Notes under the pieces: generated by a model
Database searches by the model: none
What the model was told of the DNA's origin: nothing
The model's input: the letters and a program-made list of their open reading frames with translations, nothing else
Part shown: piece by piece, positions 28,468-37,464 of the stretch
Numbering within the stretch: the first letter of the stretch is position 1
How the letters are laid out: each line of letters begins with the position of its first letter
Translations under genes and position numbers: made by a program
Assembly: GCF_024339125.1 (NCBI RefSeq)
Contig: NZ_CP101417.1
Location: 3,979,001-4,043,000, forward strand
DNA length: 64,000 bases
From: Xanthomonas hortorum
GTDB lineage: Bacteria; Pseudomonadota; Gammaproteobacteria; Xanthomonadales; Xanthomonadaceae
Direction: 5' to 3'

Positions 28468-29450
28468 GCGAGATCCTGTTGATGGCAGAGCTCACCCAAG
28501 GCTTGCAGATCACGTTCGCCGTGGTGTTGTCGGATGAAGACCGACAAGTCGGCGCAGCGCTGTGCATGCACGCGGTCGCCGCAAAGCGGACCCGGGCCCA
28601 GGGCACGGCCGACCCGATCGAGCGTGTCGCGCGCCACCGCCTCGACAACACTGCGTACCTGCAGCACGCCGCGCATCTGCGGATCCTGCGGTTGTGCGTC
28701 AATCTGTTGCGCGAGCTGACGCAACAACGCACCAGCAGCGGCCAAGCCTGCGTCGATGGCGCCCAGGTGCGCAGCGGCATGCGGATCGCGGCGTACCCGA
28801 GACGCTGTGCGTAGCACATCGGCAACGGCGCTGGTTGCGCCAAACCAGCATGCGGCGATGCCGGCACCACCATGCCAGAACCCTGGCCGTGTCAGATACG
28901 CATCGCTCGCTCCAACCTGCTGCGCGGGAACCCTGGTGAAGGTGACATTGGCGGTCTCGATGTCGCGCATGCCGATCGCCTGCCAGCCACTTGCATCGAT
29001 CTGCACACCGGGTTGATTCAAGGCCACCGCAAACAGACCGCTGGCACCGGCGTGCTGCGTGGTCACCAACGCGTGCGTGACCTGTGCTGCACCAGAGCAC
29101 CACGCCTTGGTTCCTTCGAGCGTGCTGCCGGTAAATCGCATGTCCGAACCCGGTGGCTCCGCCGCCCACACAGCCCAGCGCTGCCCCGGTTCGATCAGTT
29201 CGACAGCCAGATCGGCACAGATGGCCTGCGCGTCGTAATGCGCTTCCAGAAACTTGGCGACACACAGGTCTTCCGCAGCGATATCGGCGAGCAGCTGCCA
29301 GCGTTCGGCAGTTCGGCCGCGCCCTGGTAAAGGGAGCACAGGGTGATCGCGCAACCAACGTTGCAGCATTGATTGGTTGAGCCCGTTCTTTGCGTCGAGA
29401 TCGTCAGGCGATGAAAAAACTGGATCGTTGGATGTGATGCGTGCGCTCAT
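28455..29450 (-). CDS. Acyl-CoA dehydrogenase-like protein
   Basis: A 331-aa protein from the ATG at 29450; the frame is open further upstream but that part has no conserved sequence. It has the middle-domain flavin motif region (WAVWAAEPPGSDMRFTGS then LEGTKAWCSGA) and a helical C-terminal half, as in short acyl-CoA dehydrogenases. I cannot find the usual catalytic glutamate, so it may be a divergent or non-canonical member. It is first in the operon with PIG-L, NodS-like and GT2 genes, where it might reduce or oxidise an acyl or amino intermediate. Confidence 0.7.
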   Translation of the reverse strand: MSARITSNDPVFSSPDDLDAKNGLNQSMLQRWLRDHPVLPLPGRGRTAERWQLLADIAAEDLCVAKFLEAHYDAQAICADLAVELIEPGQRWAVWAAEPPGSDMRFTGSTLEGTKAWCSGAAQVTHALVTTQHAGASGLFAVALNQPGVQIDASGWQAIGMRDIETANVTFTRVPAQQVGASDAYLTRPGFWHGGAGIAACWFGATSAVADVLRTASRVRRDPHAAAHLGAIDAGLAAAGALLRQLAQQIDAQPQDPQMRGVLQVRSVVEAVARDTLDRVGRALGPGPLCGDRVHAQRCADLSVFIRQHHGERDLQALGELCHQQDLAWKI

Positions 29451-29559
29451 CGCAAGGAAGCTAAGCAGCGAGTGGTGCAAAGCGTGTGAGGCGCTCAATC
29501 GATGACATCGCTGTGAAGCGGGCTGTGCAATTGGGGGCCGCGCTGCAGCCGCCCTGTTT

Positions 29560-29928
29560 CTAGTGACCGACGAACGCCTCAATCTGTTGCACCAGACCAC
29601 GGCGCGTGTAGGGTTTGCTCAGGAAGATGGTGCGCTCGGGCAGCCCGTTGGGCGAGCGGCCCAGACCGGAGGTGAGGATGGCTGGCACATTGTTGCCATT
29701 GGAGCGCAGGTAAGAGATGAGACCATAGCCGTCCAGCAGGCCCGGCATCTGAAGGTCGGTAAAGAGCAGGTCGATGCCCGGATGGTTGTCGATATGTTCG
29801 AGTGCTTCCTGGGCGTCTACAGCAGTCACAACCGCATATCCAATAGCCGACAGCAACAGCGCAGCGACCTCAAGGGTGTCAACATCGTCGTCGACCACGA
29901 GGATCAGTTTTTCGTTCTTGAATTCCAT
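29560..29928 (-). CDS. Stand-alone receiver-domain response regulator
   Basis: A 122-aa CheY-like receiver with no output domain: LILVVDDDVDTLEVA acidic pocket, phospho-acceptor Asp in LLFTDLQMPG, the switch position in AILTSGL and Lys in IFLSKPYTRR. Start ATG 29928 gives the usual short N-terminus before the first strand. A PAS-domain fragment lies divergently just upstream, suggesting that this receiver once served a hybrid kinase whose gene is now lost. Confidence 0.85.
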   Translation of the reverse strand: MEFKNEKLILVVDDDVDTLEVAALLLSAIGYAVVTAVDAQEALEHIDNHPGIDLLFTDLQMPGLLDGYGLISYLRSNGNNVPAILTSGLGRSPNGLPERTIFLSKPYTRRGLVQQIEAFVGH

Positions 29929-30002
29929 AAAGCAGGTGTTCTGAGGATGCCCGCACCACACTACGTTTCCCACGCGAAAGGCATGTGATCGATTTGAGCA
30001 CG

Positions 30003-30203
30003 ATGAACACGACGCAAGATTTCCCCGATCATCGCTACCGGCAAGTGGTCGAACTCTCGCTGGATTCCATCAAGGAAATTTCGTTGGATGGGCGCGTCAA
30101 ATTCGTCAATGCGCATGGTCTGGCACGTGTGGCGGCAGAGCATGCCAGGTCCATCGTGGGCGAGCGCTGGTCTGCAAAACGGCGCCTTGTAAGTCTTCAT
30201 TGA
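30003..30203 (+). pseudogene. PAS-domain fragment, probably start of a lost sensor kinase
   Basis: About 66 residues beginning YRQVVELSLDSIKEISLDGR followed by VKFVNAHGLARV match the first half of a PAS domain. The match then breaks off at GERWSAKRRL and a stop follows. Bacterial sensors of this type are many times longer, so it is most likely a 5' remnant. It lies divergent from the stand-alone receiver. Confidence 0.6.
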
Positions 30204-30234
30204 TCGGTGCGGCGCCCCGGAAAGCACAGCCATG

Positions 30235-30456
30235 TCAGCTGTCTTCAAGAATGCCCAACGCCGAGAGCTTGCATCTGCCCATCCATTGCCTGGCGTAATG
30301 CCTCGCAGCAAGCTGGGTATCGAATCTGACATCCGGCGGTTTATAACCGCGCAGAGTAATGCCATCTTCGAAAGAGACAAGAATTTCCGGAGCGTACAAG
30401 GCACCTGCCGGCGCCGTGTGCGCCGTCAATCGGTAGTGACCGATGTTCCGGATCAT
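30235..30456 (-). CDS. Small hypothetical protein
   Basis: A 73-aa frame (MIRNIGHYRLTAHTAP and following) with balanced soluble composition and no signal peptide. The sequence LVSFEDGITLRGYKPPDVRF is not random-looking and the length fits a small conserved protein, but no family is recognised. The start at 30456 is a guess. Confidence 0.45.
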   Translation of the reverse strand: MIRNIGHYRLTAHTAPAGALYAPEILVSFEDGITLRGYKPPDVRFDTQLAARHYARQWMGRCKLSALGILEDS

Positions 30457-30998
30457 GGTGAGCCCCATACACACCTCAGTGCCTGCATTGAGCGGCTTGA
30501 ACCAGTAAGGCTTGCCCAGTAAGAAGTTGTCGATTCCAGAGTGGGCGCTAATTTTGCAACTTGCAAGGAATCAACGGGATTCATTGCTGCTGTTTGCAAT
30601 GAAGCTTTAAACACGGCAGATCGCATACTGCACAGGTCGCTCTTAGATAAAAGGATTCATAAAGCAGCGGAACGATTTCATTGCCGGGCTTGTTACTCGA
30701 TACAGCCAGCAGTGGCGGTCAGGAATTGATCAACCAAATGGTATTCCGAAAGCAATCCACAGCAAATAAAATCGCAACACGCAGCCGACCTCGATCAACA
30801 AAAACTACTCACTACGCATCATTGCTGACGTGAATCCGGACTTGAGGCGTGTGCACGTTCTGTGAGATGGCTGGCATCAAACCTTTGAAACCTGCAGAGC
30901 CAGCTAGGTGCAAGCTTGACGCCACCCAACCGGCACGCAAAGCGTGAGCTGCCATCGACTCACAACACCGCGACGGTCCACAGACGATCATTGCGCGC
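30457..30998. other. AT-rich intergenic region, no gene seen
   Basis: About 540 bp of lower GC than the surroundings. Short open frames in it have no coding character or ribosome sites. No tRNA-like or repeat structure was found. Confidence 0.45.
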
Positions 30999-31310
30999 AT
31001 GAACAGCAGTAGCCAGATCTCGGTGCGCGCATTTTCCGCTGCACCCAAGAACACCGCGAGCGATGCCAGCAGTCTCATCGAAGTGCATCTGTCCAGCAGC
31101 CCGGATCCGCGCTGGCGTGCCTGCTTCAACTTTGTCCTGCAAGGCCGGGAGATCGCATACCTGCAGGACAAGCCGGTGTTCGACCACGCGAGCTTCAAGG
31201 CGACCCTGTTGCCCGGATACGCGGATTCCTTCCGGCAGGAACTGCCAGAGCTCATCGCAGCCGCAAGCGCGCTTGCGCGTGCCCAGACCAACAAAGACGC
31301 CAGCCGCTAG
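30999..31310 (+). CDS. Hypothetical protein (103 aa)
   Basis: The frame encodes a soluble 103-aa protein (HLSSSPDPRWRACFNFVLQG, then YLQDKPVFDHASFKATLLPG) whose periodic hydrophobic pattern looks real. No signal peptide or known domain. A weak ribosome site precedes the ATG. It lies ahead of the sorbosone-dehydrogenase pair but 78 bp away, so co-transcription is unclear. Confidence 0.45.
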   Translation: MNSSSQISVRAFSAAPKNTASDASSLIEVHLSSSPDPRWRACFNFVLQGREIAYLQDKPVFDHASFKATLLPGYADSFRQELPELIAAASALARAQTNKDASR

Positions 31311-31388
31311 TATCTACATTGCGCTTCTCATCACATGCCTGCTGGCAGCATCAAGCCACGTCCAGATCTCGTCCTAAATGAGTCCGCC

Positions 31389-31805
31389 ATGAATTCAACT
31401 GCGCTTCCCGCCCGGTCCTGGGCGATCCATCCATTCCATGCCGCCGTGCTCGGTGGCGTGTGGCCACTGTTTCTCGGTGCGCTACTGAGCGACTACGCCT
31501 ACTGGAGCACTTACCAGATCCAGTGGAGCAACTTTGCCGCCTGGCTGCTGGTCGCGGCGATGGTGCTGACCAGCATTGCGCTGGTGTGCGCGATCGTTGG
31601 ATTCGCGCGTGGAAGCCGCAACGTCATCTACATCATCGCGCTCGGCGCGGCGTGGATCGTGGGCTTTTTCGATGCCTTGCATCATGCGCGTGACGCCTGG
31701 GCAGTGATGCCGGCGGCACTGGTGTTTTCAGCGATCGCAACCGCGTTTGCGTTGGTCGCAACCTGGGCGGGATTGTCCGGCCTGCGCGTAGGAGGTGCAC
31801 GATGA
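31389..31805 (+). CDS. Four-helix inner-membrane protein, DUF2231-like
   Basis: A 138-aa membrane protein with four hydrophobic segments separated by short loops, beginning with the SWAIHPFHAAVLGGVWPLFLGALLS-type first helix typical of DUF2231 proteins, which carry a conserved HP near the first helix. Its stop overlaps the start of the downstream dehydrogenase (ATGA). DUF2231 genes are often paired with sugar/sorbosone dehydrogenases, perhaps as membrane partner or electron acceptor; that role is inference. Confidence 0.75.
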   Translation: MNSTALPARSWAIHPFHAAVLGGVWPLFLGALLSDYAYWSTYQIQWSNFAAWLLVAAMVLTSIALVCAIVGFARGSRNVIYIIALGAAWIVGFFDALHHARDAWAVMPAALVFSAIATAFALVATWAGLSGLRVGGAR

Positions 31806-33163
31806 AGCGTCAAACCATCACGATCATTGCAGTGTCCGTACTCGCTGCAGCACTGGCCGCCTGCAGCAAGGCGCCCGAGCTCAATCAGCGTGGCGCCACT
31901 CCGGAGTTGCCGGAGCCCGACCGCGGGCTGATGCCCGACATGACCATCGCCAAGCCCACCGCGTGGGGCGACCGGCGTCCGACCGTGCCAGCCGGCTACC
32001 GCATCGCTGCGATCGCCACCGACCTGGGCATTCCGCGCCAGACCCTGGTGTTGCCCAATGGCGACATTCTGGTGGCCGAAGGTCGAGGTGGCGGCGCGCC
32101 CAATCTCAAGCCCAAGGACGTGATTGCCGGCGCGATTAAGGCCAAGGGCAATACATCGGTCAAGAGTGGCAACCGGCTGACCTTGTTGCGCGATGCCAAT
32201 GGCGACGGCACCTATGAGCTGAAGACGGTATTCGCTGAAAACCTCAACGCGCCTTACGGGCTCGCGCTGATCGGCGACGCGCTCTATATCGCCAACCAGG
32301 ATGCGTTGGTGCGCTTCGACTATCGCGAAGGGCAGACCAAGGCGAGCGGCGCGCCAGCCAAGGTCACCGACTTGCCCTCGGCCATCAACCATCACTGGAC
32401 CAAGGCGCTGACCGCCAGTGCCGACGGGCGTTACCTGTATGTGGCGATCGGCTCCAACAGCAACATCACCGAGCGCGGCATGGCGGTGGAGATCGATCGT
32501 GCGCAGATCTGGCAGGTGGATCCGGCAACCGGTGCGCACAAGCCCTACGCGACCGGCATCCGCAACCCCACCGCACTGGCGATCCAGCCGGGCAGCGGTG
32601 TGTTGTGGGCCGTGGTGAACGAGCGCGATGAAATCGGCCCGAACCTGGTTCCCGATTATTTGACCTCGGTGCGCGAAGGCGGCTTCTACGGTTGGCCTTA
32701 CAGCTACTGGGGCAAGCATGTGGACACACGGGTGATGCCGCAGGATCCGCAAAAGGTCGCATCGGCCATCGTTCCCGATTACGCATTGGGCTCGCATGTG
32801 GCCGCACTCGGCGTTGCATTTTCATCTGCAGCGATGGGGACGCAGTTTGTCGACGGTGTGTTCGTTGGCGAACACGGCAGCTGGAACCGCGACCCGCCGG
32901 TCGGCTACAAAGTGGTGTTCGTGCCGTTCCGCGATGGTCGCCCGGCAGGCGATGCGATCGACTTCGTCTCCGGCTTCCATGGCGACGATGGCCTGACTCG
33001 CGGCCGTCCGGTCGGCGTCACTGTCGACCCACGTGGTGCGCTGATCGTTGCTGACGACCTGGCCAATACCATCTGGCGGGTCACGCCTGATGCCGCGCCC
33101 AACGCCGTGCCGAATCCCGCACCTGAGGCGGCGCCCGCTTCGGCGCCCGCTTCACCAAACTAA
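31802..33163 (+). CDS. PQQ-type sugar (L-sorbosone) dehydrogenase lipoprotein
   Basis: A 453-aa periplasmic lipoprotein with signal and lipobox LAAALAAC. The body is a six-bladed propeller of the soluble glucose/sorbosone dehydrogenase family: LPNGDILVAEG, NAPYGLALIGDALYIAN, HHWTKALTASADGRYLYVAI, RNPTALAIQP, EGGFYGWPYSYWG and FVGEHGSWNR are the characteristic blade motifs that bind PQQ and calcium. A Pro/Ala-rich tail ends the protein. It overlaps the DUF2231 gene by 4 bp. Substrate is not certain; a hairpin follows the stop. Confidence 0.87.
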   Translation: MKRQTITIIAVSVLAAALAACSKAPELNQRGATPELPEPDRGLMPDMTIAKPTAWGDRRPTVPAGYRIAAIATDLGIPRQTLVLPNGDILVAEGRGGGAPNLKPKDVIAGAIKAKGNTSVKSGNRLTLLRDANGDGTYELKTVFAENLNAPYGLALIGDALYIANQDALVRFDYREGQTKASGAPAKVTDLPSAINHHWTKALTASADGRYLYVAIGSNSNITERGMAVEIDRAQIWQVDPATGAHKPYATGIRNPTALAIQPGSGVLWAVVNERDEIGPNLVPDYLTSVREGGFYGWPYSYWGKHVDTRVMPQDPQKVASAIVPDYALGSHVAALGVAFSSAAMGTQFVDGVFVGEHGSWNRDPPVGYKVVFVPFRDGRPAGDAIDFVSGFHGDDGLTRGRPVGVTVDPRGALIVADDLANTIWRVTPDAAPNAVPNPAPEAAPASAPASPN

Positions 33164-33183
33164 GCGGCGCAGCGACTCACCGC

Positions 33184-33215
33184 CAATGCCCGGTTCCGCA
33201 AGGAGCCGGGCATTG
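33184..33215 (+). terminator. Hairpin after the sugar dehydrogenase gene
   Basis: CAATGCCCGG (33184-33193) and CCGGGCATTG (33206-33215) form a perfect 10-bp stem 20 bp after the stop. No T-run follows, so it may act as a Rho-dependent end or an mRNA stabiliser rather than a classical terminator. Confidence 0.6.
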
Positions 33216-33256
33216 ACGTGTGTGGAACCGCAAAAACAGCTGGTCTGTTGCGATCC

Positions 33257-34195
33257 TCACCCATGCAGCTGAAGACGTTGCACGCGTGCAAGCAGCCGGC
33301 TTGCCAGACCAGTCGCTTGCCCCTCAAGCGACGGCCCCACCGTGACCCGCAATGCCGGAGCGCGCAGCCGGCCGGGAGGCAGGCAGATCAACACGCACGG
33401 CGTCTTCGCCAATGCGGCATGCAGCGAGGAGCGCCAGACGCCGCGACGCACCACGGCATCGTGTTCGACCACCAGCACATCGGCGCGGGCACGTTTGAGC
33501 AGGCTGGCGATTTCGCGCCGTGGGTTGCCCACTGCCACGTGGATGCGCACGCGTAAGTCGTCGTCCTGCAACTGCGCGGCAAGCTCGCTCAGCCAATGGC
33601 TAGCTGCCGATTCGGTCAAGGGTTGGTCGTTGAACAGGCTGTCCATCAGCAAGCCCTCGCTGATGTCTGGCATCACATGCAGCAGATGCAGGTCTGCGCC
33701 GCGACGACGTGCCAGCGCTGCCGCATCGCGCAAGGAGTCCAGGCTGGTTTCGCGGCCGGTGATCCAGCACGCGACATGACCGCCCACGGCGCCATCGCGC
33801 GGCAACGCCTCGGCGTAGGGCAGGGTCAGCATCGGCGTGGCCACGCGCTGCAGCACCCGCGCACGCAGGGAGACATGCAACGGCCGCGGCAGGCCGGTGC
33901 GTTCGGAGGGCGGCATGATCAGCAGCGCATCGTTGCGGCTGCGGCAGAACGAGACGATACCGGCGGCGGCCGGGCCGCTGCTCAGCGCACGTTCGCAGCC
34001 CGGGTAGTTGGACGCTTCGGCAAAGAAGGAGTCCAGCGATTGTTGCGCCTGCGCACGCTTGCCCTTGGCATGCACGTGCAGGATGGTCAGGCGTGCACGC
34101 AGGCGGTCGACCAATTGCGCCACCGTCGGGATCGCGGCATGGCAGGTCTCGGAAAAGTTGGTGGCAAAGATCAGCTGGGTGGGCGTGGTCTGCAT
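33257..34195 (-). CDS. Tandem universal stress protein (UspA) family protein
   Basis: A 312-aa protein with two Usp domains. The first begins LIFATNFSETCHAAIPTVAQ. The second begins near ACWITGRETSLDSLRDAAAL and ends with the nucleotide-loop-like VLVVEHDAVVRRGVWRSSLH. The second domain keeps the G-x9-G(S) pattern only partly. ATG 34195 is chosen because the frame upstream belongs to the bestrophin-like gene in another frame. The stop of that gene is 14 bp upstream, so both are probably one operon responding to stress. Confidence 0.82.
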   Translation of the reverse strand: MQTTPTQLIFATNFSETCHAAIPTVAQLVDRLRARLTILHVHAKGKRAQAQQSLDSFFAEASNYPGCERALSSGPAAAGIVSFCRSRNDALLIMPPSERTGLPRPLHVSLRARVLQRVATPMLTLPYAEALPRDGAVGGHVACWITGRETSLDSLRDAAALARRRGADLHLLHVMPDISEGLLMDSLFNDQPLTESAASHWLSELAAQLQDDDLRVRIHVAVGNPRREIASLLKRARADVLVVEHDAVVRRGVWRSSLHAALAKTPCVLICLPPGRLRAPALRVTVGPSLEGQATGLASRLLARVQRLQLHG

Positions 34196-34209
34196 GGCTG
34201 TGTCCCTGG

Positions 34210-35118
34210 TCAGTAGATGAAACCGTCGATGGCGCGCACCTCGCGCAGCGGCACGCGCTGGCCGAGCATTTCGCGCAAGGTCAATTCGATCCCGCGCGAC
34301 AACGCGGTCATCGGGGTGTCGTGCACGGTGTTTTCGAACGGGTCCTCGATCGCGCTGCTGGCGCTGTCGATCGCGATCAACGTGAAGCTGATCAGCACCG
34401 AGGCTATCGGCATCGCCAGGCCCATGCCGGCGATCAGGCCGAGCGGCACCAGCCAGCAATACAGGTTCACCAAGGCGCGCGGCAGCGACGAAAACTGGCG
34501 TGGCAGCGGCGTGTTCTTGATGCGCTCGCAGGCACCCTGGATATTGGCAAGCGTGGTCAGGTTGGCATCCAGCGACGACCAGCGCAGGCTGTCGAGCATG
34601 CCCAGGGCACGGGCCTGCTGCAGCTGTTGCCCCAGGCGCAAGGTCAGGGCATTTGGGATGTTGGCATAGACGCGCAGTGCGTCGGCGCGCTCTGCGCCGA
34701 GCAGCCCGGCCAGTTCCGGAAACGGATTCTGCTTGCGCAGATGGCAGCGCAGCGCATGGACGAAGGCCACCTGATGCACCACGATGTCGTCGCGCAGCGT
34801 CACCTGCTGTGGATCGGCTGGATCCACATCCAATGCGGTCAGCGCCTGACGCGCGATCGCACGCGAGGTATTCACCAGCGACCCCCACAGCTGACGCGCC
34901 TCCCACCAACGGCCGTACGCGGCATTGGCGCGGAACGCCAGAAAGATCGTTAGTGCCGATCCCAGTTGCGCAAGCGGCAGCGCCTCGATCGACAGCCAAT
35001 GCCAATCGACAAAGGTGTAGAGCCCGGCCACCGCGCAATCGAATGCCAGCAGCACCAGCAAGCGCTTGTAGGTCTTTGGCCAGATACGGCGCAGCGGAAA
35101 CGTATCGCGAAGAATCAT
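34210..35118 (-). CDS. Bestrophin-like channel protein
   Basis: A 302-aa membrane protein of the bacterial bestrophin/UPF0187 family. Hydrophobic helices at about 20-45 and 225-260 frame the signature RANAAYGRWWEARQLWGSLV and the IDSASSAIEDPFENTVHDTP motif, which corresponds to the conserved EDPFG-type calcium clasp of bestrophins. Family members form pentameric ion channels in the inner membrane. It sits immediately upstream of the Usp gene. Confidence 0.85.
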   Translation of the reverse strand: MILRDTFPLRRIWPKTYKRLLVLLAFDCAVAGLYTFVDWHWLSIEALPLAQLGSALTIFLAFRANAAYGRWWEARQLWGSLVNTSRAIARQALTALDVDPADPQQVTLRDDIVVHQVAFVHALRCHLRKQNPFPELAGLLGAERADALRVYANIPNALTLRLGQQLQQARALGMLDSLRWSSLDANLTTLANIQGACERIKNTPLPRQFSSLPRALVNLYCWLVPLGLIAGMGLAMPIASVLISFTLIAIDSASSAIEDPFENTVHDTPMTALSRGIELTLREMLGQRVPLREVRAIDGFIY

Positions 35119-35318
35119 GGGAGGCGGTATCGACGTGGGTGCCGCCATTACACCCAGCCTCCACGGATGTGTCTGCCATCCTTGCGCCAGCGTTGGACGG
35201 TCACTGCGCCGTCCAACGATGCCGTCCAGCTATCTTTCGATAGGATGCAATAAGCGGGCGCCGCCGCAATGCTGTTGCATGAGCACAGCTGATTGATGAT
35301 TCGGAACGTGGTGAAGCA

Positions 35319-36758
35319 ATGGACAGACTGAGGTTGCCGTTCAAATGGCGCGGGCAGGTGGTCAGGCTCAATCGAGCTCCCACGCTGTGGGCGTCGCTGG
35401 CCATGCTCGCGCTGCTGGTGCTGGCCGAGTGGTACTCACACCTGGGCGTGTCGCTCGGGCTGCTGTACATCCTGCCGGTGGTGCTGGCAGCCACCGTGCT
35501 GTCGCGGCGAAATATTGTGATTGCCGCCGTCGCCTGTGCGGCGCTACGCGGTCTGTTCGTCACCGAAGAATCGTTGGTCGAGCAGGCCTTGCGCTTCTTC
35601 ATGGCGACCATCGCCTACGCCGGCTGCGGCCTGCTGGTGGCCGAGATCAGCCGCACCCGCCGGGTGATCCTCTCGCACTACGTGCAGCTGCGTGCCGAAC
35701 AACGCCTGCGCCGGCGGCTGGAGCGGCAACTGCGCCTGCTTGCCGAGAGCAGCCCCGCCGCGCTGCTGACCGTGGCCGGCGATGGACGTATCGTCGCGGC
35801 AAACCGCGCCGCCCACGAAATTCTCGACATGGCCGAGGAGGGCGGGCTGCAAGGGCGCGCCGTGCGCGACTTCCTGCCGCTGCTCGACGACGCGCTCAGC
35901 ATGAGCGCCAACCTCGACGGCATGCGCACATCGGCCAGCACCTGGGGCCGGCGCGACGATGGCAGCACGTTTCCTGCAACCACCTGGTTCTCGGTCTACG
36001 AAGACAGCGAGGAGCGCCATCTGGCCGCGATCCTGGTCGACACCAGCGAAGAAGTGCGCGCGCGCGAATCGGCGCACTTCGATGACCTGCTCAAGAACAA
36101 TCGGCTGCTCGCCGGCGCCGTCTCGCATGAGATCCGCAACCTGTGCTCGGCCGCTGGCGTGGTGACCTCCAATCTTGCGCGTCATCCGGCCATCCGCGCC
36201 GATCCGGACCTGGCCGCATTGCAAAGCCTGGTCGCCGCATTGATGGAACTGGCCTCGTTCAACCTGCGCCGGCAGACACCGCATGCGGCGCACGAGACCC
36301 GCCTGCAGACCCTGTGCAGCGAGTTGGACGTAATCATCCGCTCGGACTGGGACGACATCGATGGCCAGCTGGTCATCCAGATCCCGGCGGATTTTCCGGC
36401 GGTGCACGGCGACCGTCATGCGCTGTTGCAGGTGCTGCTCAACCTGGCACGCAACGCGCTGCGTGCGGTGCAGCCGCTGCCGCAGCCGCGGCGCCAGCTG
36501 ATCGTCAGCGCCCGCATGGAGCAGGGCAGTGCCGTATTGAGCGTGCGTGACACCGGCCCGGGCATCGCCGAGCCCGGGCGCTTGTTCCAGCCGTTTCGCA
36601 GTGATAGCGATGGGTCCGGATTGGGGCTCTACATCTCGCGCGCCTTGATGAGCAATCAGGAGGGCGCGCTGCGCTACGCACCGGGAGGCGAGGGCGCCTG
36701 CTTCGAGCTGCACATGCCGCTTGCGCATGCACCACTGGCGGAGACGCTGGATGGATGA
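35319..36758 (+). CDS. PAS-containing membrane histidine kinase
   Basis: A 479-aa sensor with an N-terminal membrane region (several helices within residues 20-115), a coiled linker, a PAS domain (LLAESSPAALLTVAGDGRIV), and a kinase core with phospho-acceptor in GAVSHEIRNLCSA, N box in LLNLARNALRAV, DTGPGIAEPGRLF and DGSGLGLYIS. The downstream LuxR-type regulator overlaps its last 8 bp, so they form a pair. The layout with His-Glu-x-Arg-Asn resembles FixL-type kinases, but no heme-binding His is evident. Confidence 0.88.
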   Translation: MDRLRLPFKWRGQVVRLNRAPTLWASLAMLALLVLAEWYSHLGVSLGLLYILPVVLAATVLSRRNIVIAAVACAALRGLFVTEESLVEQALRFFMATIAYAGCGLLVAEISRTRRVILSHYVQLRAEQRLRRRLERQLRLLAESSPAALLTVAGDGRIVAANRAAHEILDMAEEGGLQGRAVRDFLPLLDDALSMSANLDGMRTSASTWGRRDDGSTFPATTWFSVYEDSEERHLAAILVDTSEEVRARESAHFDDLLKNNRLLAGAVSHEIRNLCSAAGVVTSNLARHPAIRADPDLAALQSLVAALMELASFNLRRQTPHAAHETRLQTLCSELDVIIRSDWDDIDGQLVIQIPADFPAVHGDRHALLQVLLNLARNALRAVQPLPQPRRQLIVSARMEQGSAVLSVRDTGPGIAEPGRLFQPFRSDSDGSGLGLYISRALMSNQEGALRYAPGGEGACFELHMPLAHAPLAETLDG

Positions 36759-37395
36759 GTCGCGGCGTAATCCGGTGCGTCTGTATCTGCTCGATGACCA
36801 CACGCTGTTCCGCGAAGGCCTGCTGCGCCTGCTCGGCGCCGACGCACGGTTCGATGTGGTCGGGCAGTCCGGCAACCTGGCACAGGCGATCGTGCAGATC
36901 GCATCGCTGGCACCGGACGTGGTCATCCTTGATTACGACATGGGCGAATACAACGCGCTGGACTACATGCGGCGGCAGGCCGACCAGGCCAAGCGCCCGG
37001 CAACCCTGGTGGTCACCGCCGGGCTTCCCGAGCGCGATGCATTGGCGTTGATACGCCTTGGCGTGTCGGGCATCTGCCGCAAGGACGTCTCCACCGACGA
37101 GCTGATCGACAGCATTCATGCGGTTGCGATGGGGCGGGTGTTGATCGACCAACGCTACCTGCAATCGCTGGTCGCCCAGGACACGCAGGAAAGCCGCCCC
37201 AGCTTTACCGAACGCGAGCGCGAAGTGCTGCGCGGCCTGTTGCGCGGCCAATCCAACAAGTTGATCGCCCGCCAACTCGGCAGCTCGGAGAGCGCCATCA
37301 AGGCCACGTTCCAGCAATTGTTCAACAAACTGGACGTGCGCTCGCGCAGTCAACTGGTGATGGTGATCCTGCAGGACTATCGCGATCTGGTGTGA
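36751..37395 (+). CDS. LuxR/NarL-family response regulator
   Basis: A 214-aa regulator starting at the ATG at 36751 inside the kinase 3' end. Receiver: VRLYLLDDHTLFREGL, phospho-acceptor Asp in VVILDYDMGEYNALD, Thr in LVVTAGLPE and Lys in ICRKDVSTDE. C-terminal LuxR helix-turn-helix: FTEREREVLRGLLRGQSNK, then LIARQLGSSESAIKATFQQL and LFNKLDVRSRSQLV. It should control transcription in response to the kinase just upstream. Targets unknown. Confidence 0.9.
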   Translation: MDESRRNPVRLYLLDDHTLFREGLLRLLGADARFDVVGQSGNLAQAIVQIASLAPDVVILDYDMGEYNALDYMRRQADQAKRPATLVVTAGLPERDALALIRLGVSGICRKDVSTDELIDSIHAVAMGRVLIDQRYLQSLVAQDTQESRPSFTEREREVLRGLLRGQSNKLIARQLGSSESAIKATFQQLFNKLDVRSRSQLVMVILQDYRDLV

Positions 37396-37464
37396 GCCTC
37401 GCCACCCTGATGGAAGTGCGCCGTTTGCTAGCATGCAACCACCTGCAACTGCGAAGGCCACAGC

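Noticed and set aside
33257..35179. 640-aa fused frame over Usp and bestrophin genes
   Set aside because: Its first half is a wrong-frame reading of the bestrophin-like gene; the Usp gene begins at 34195.
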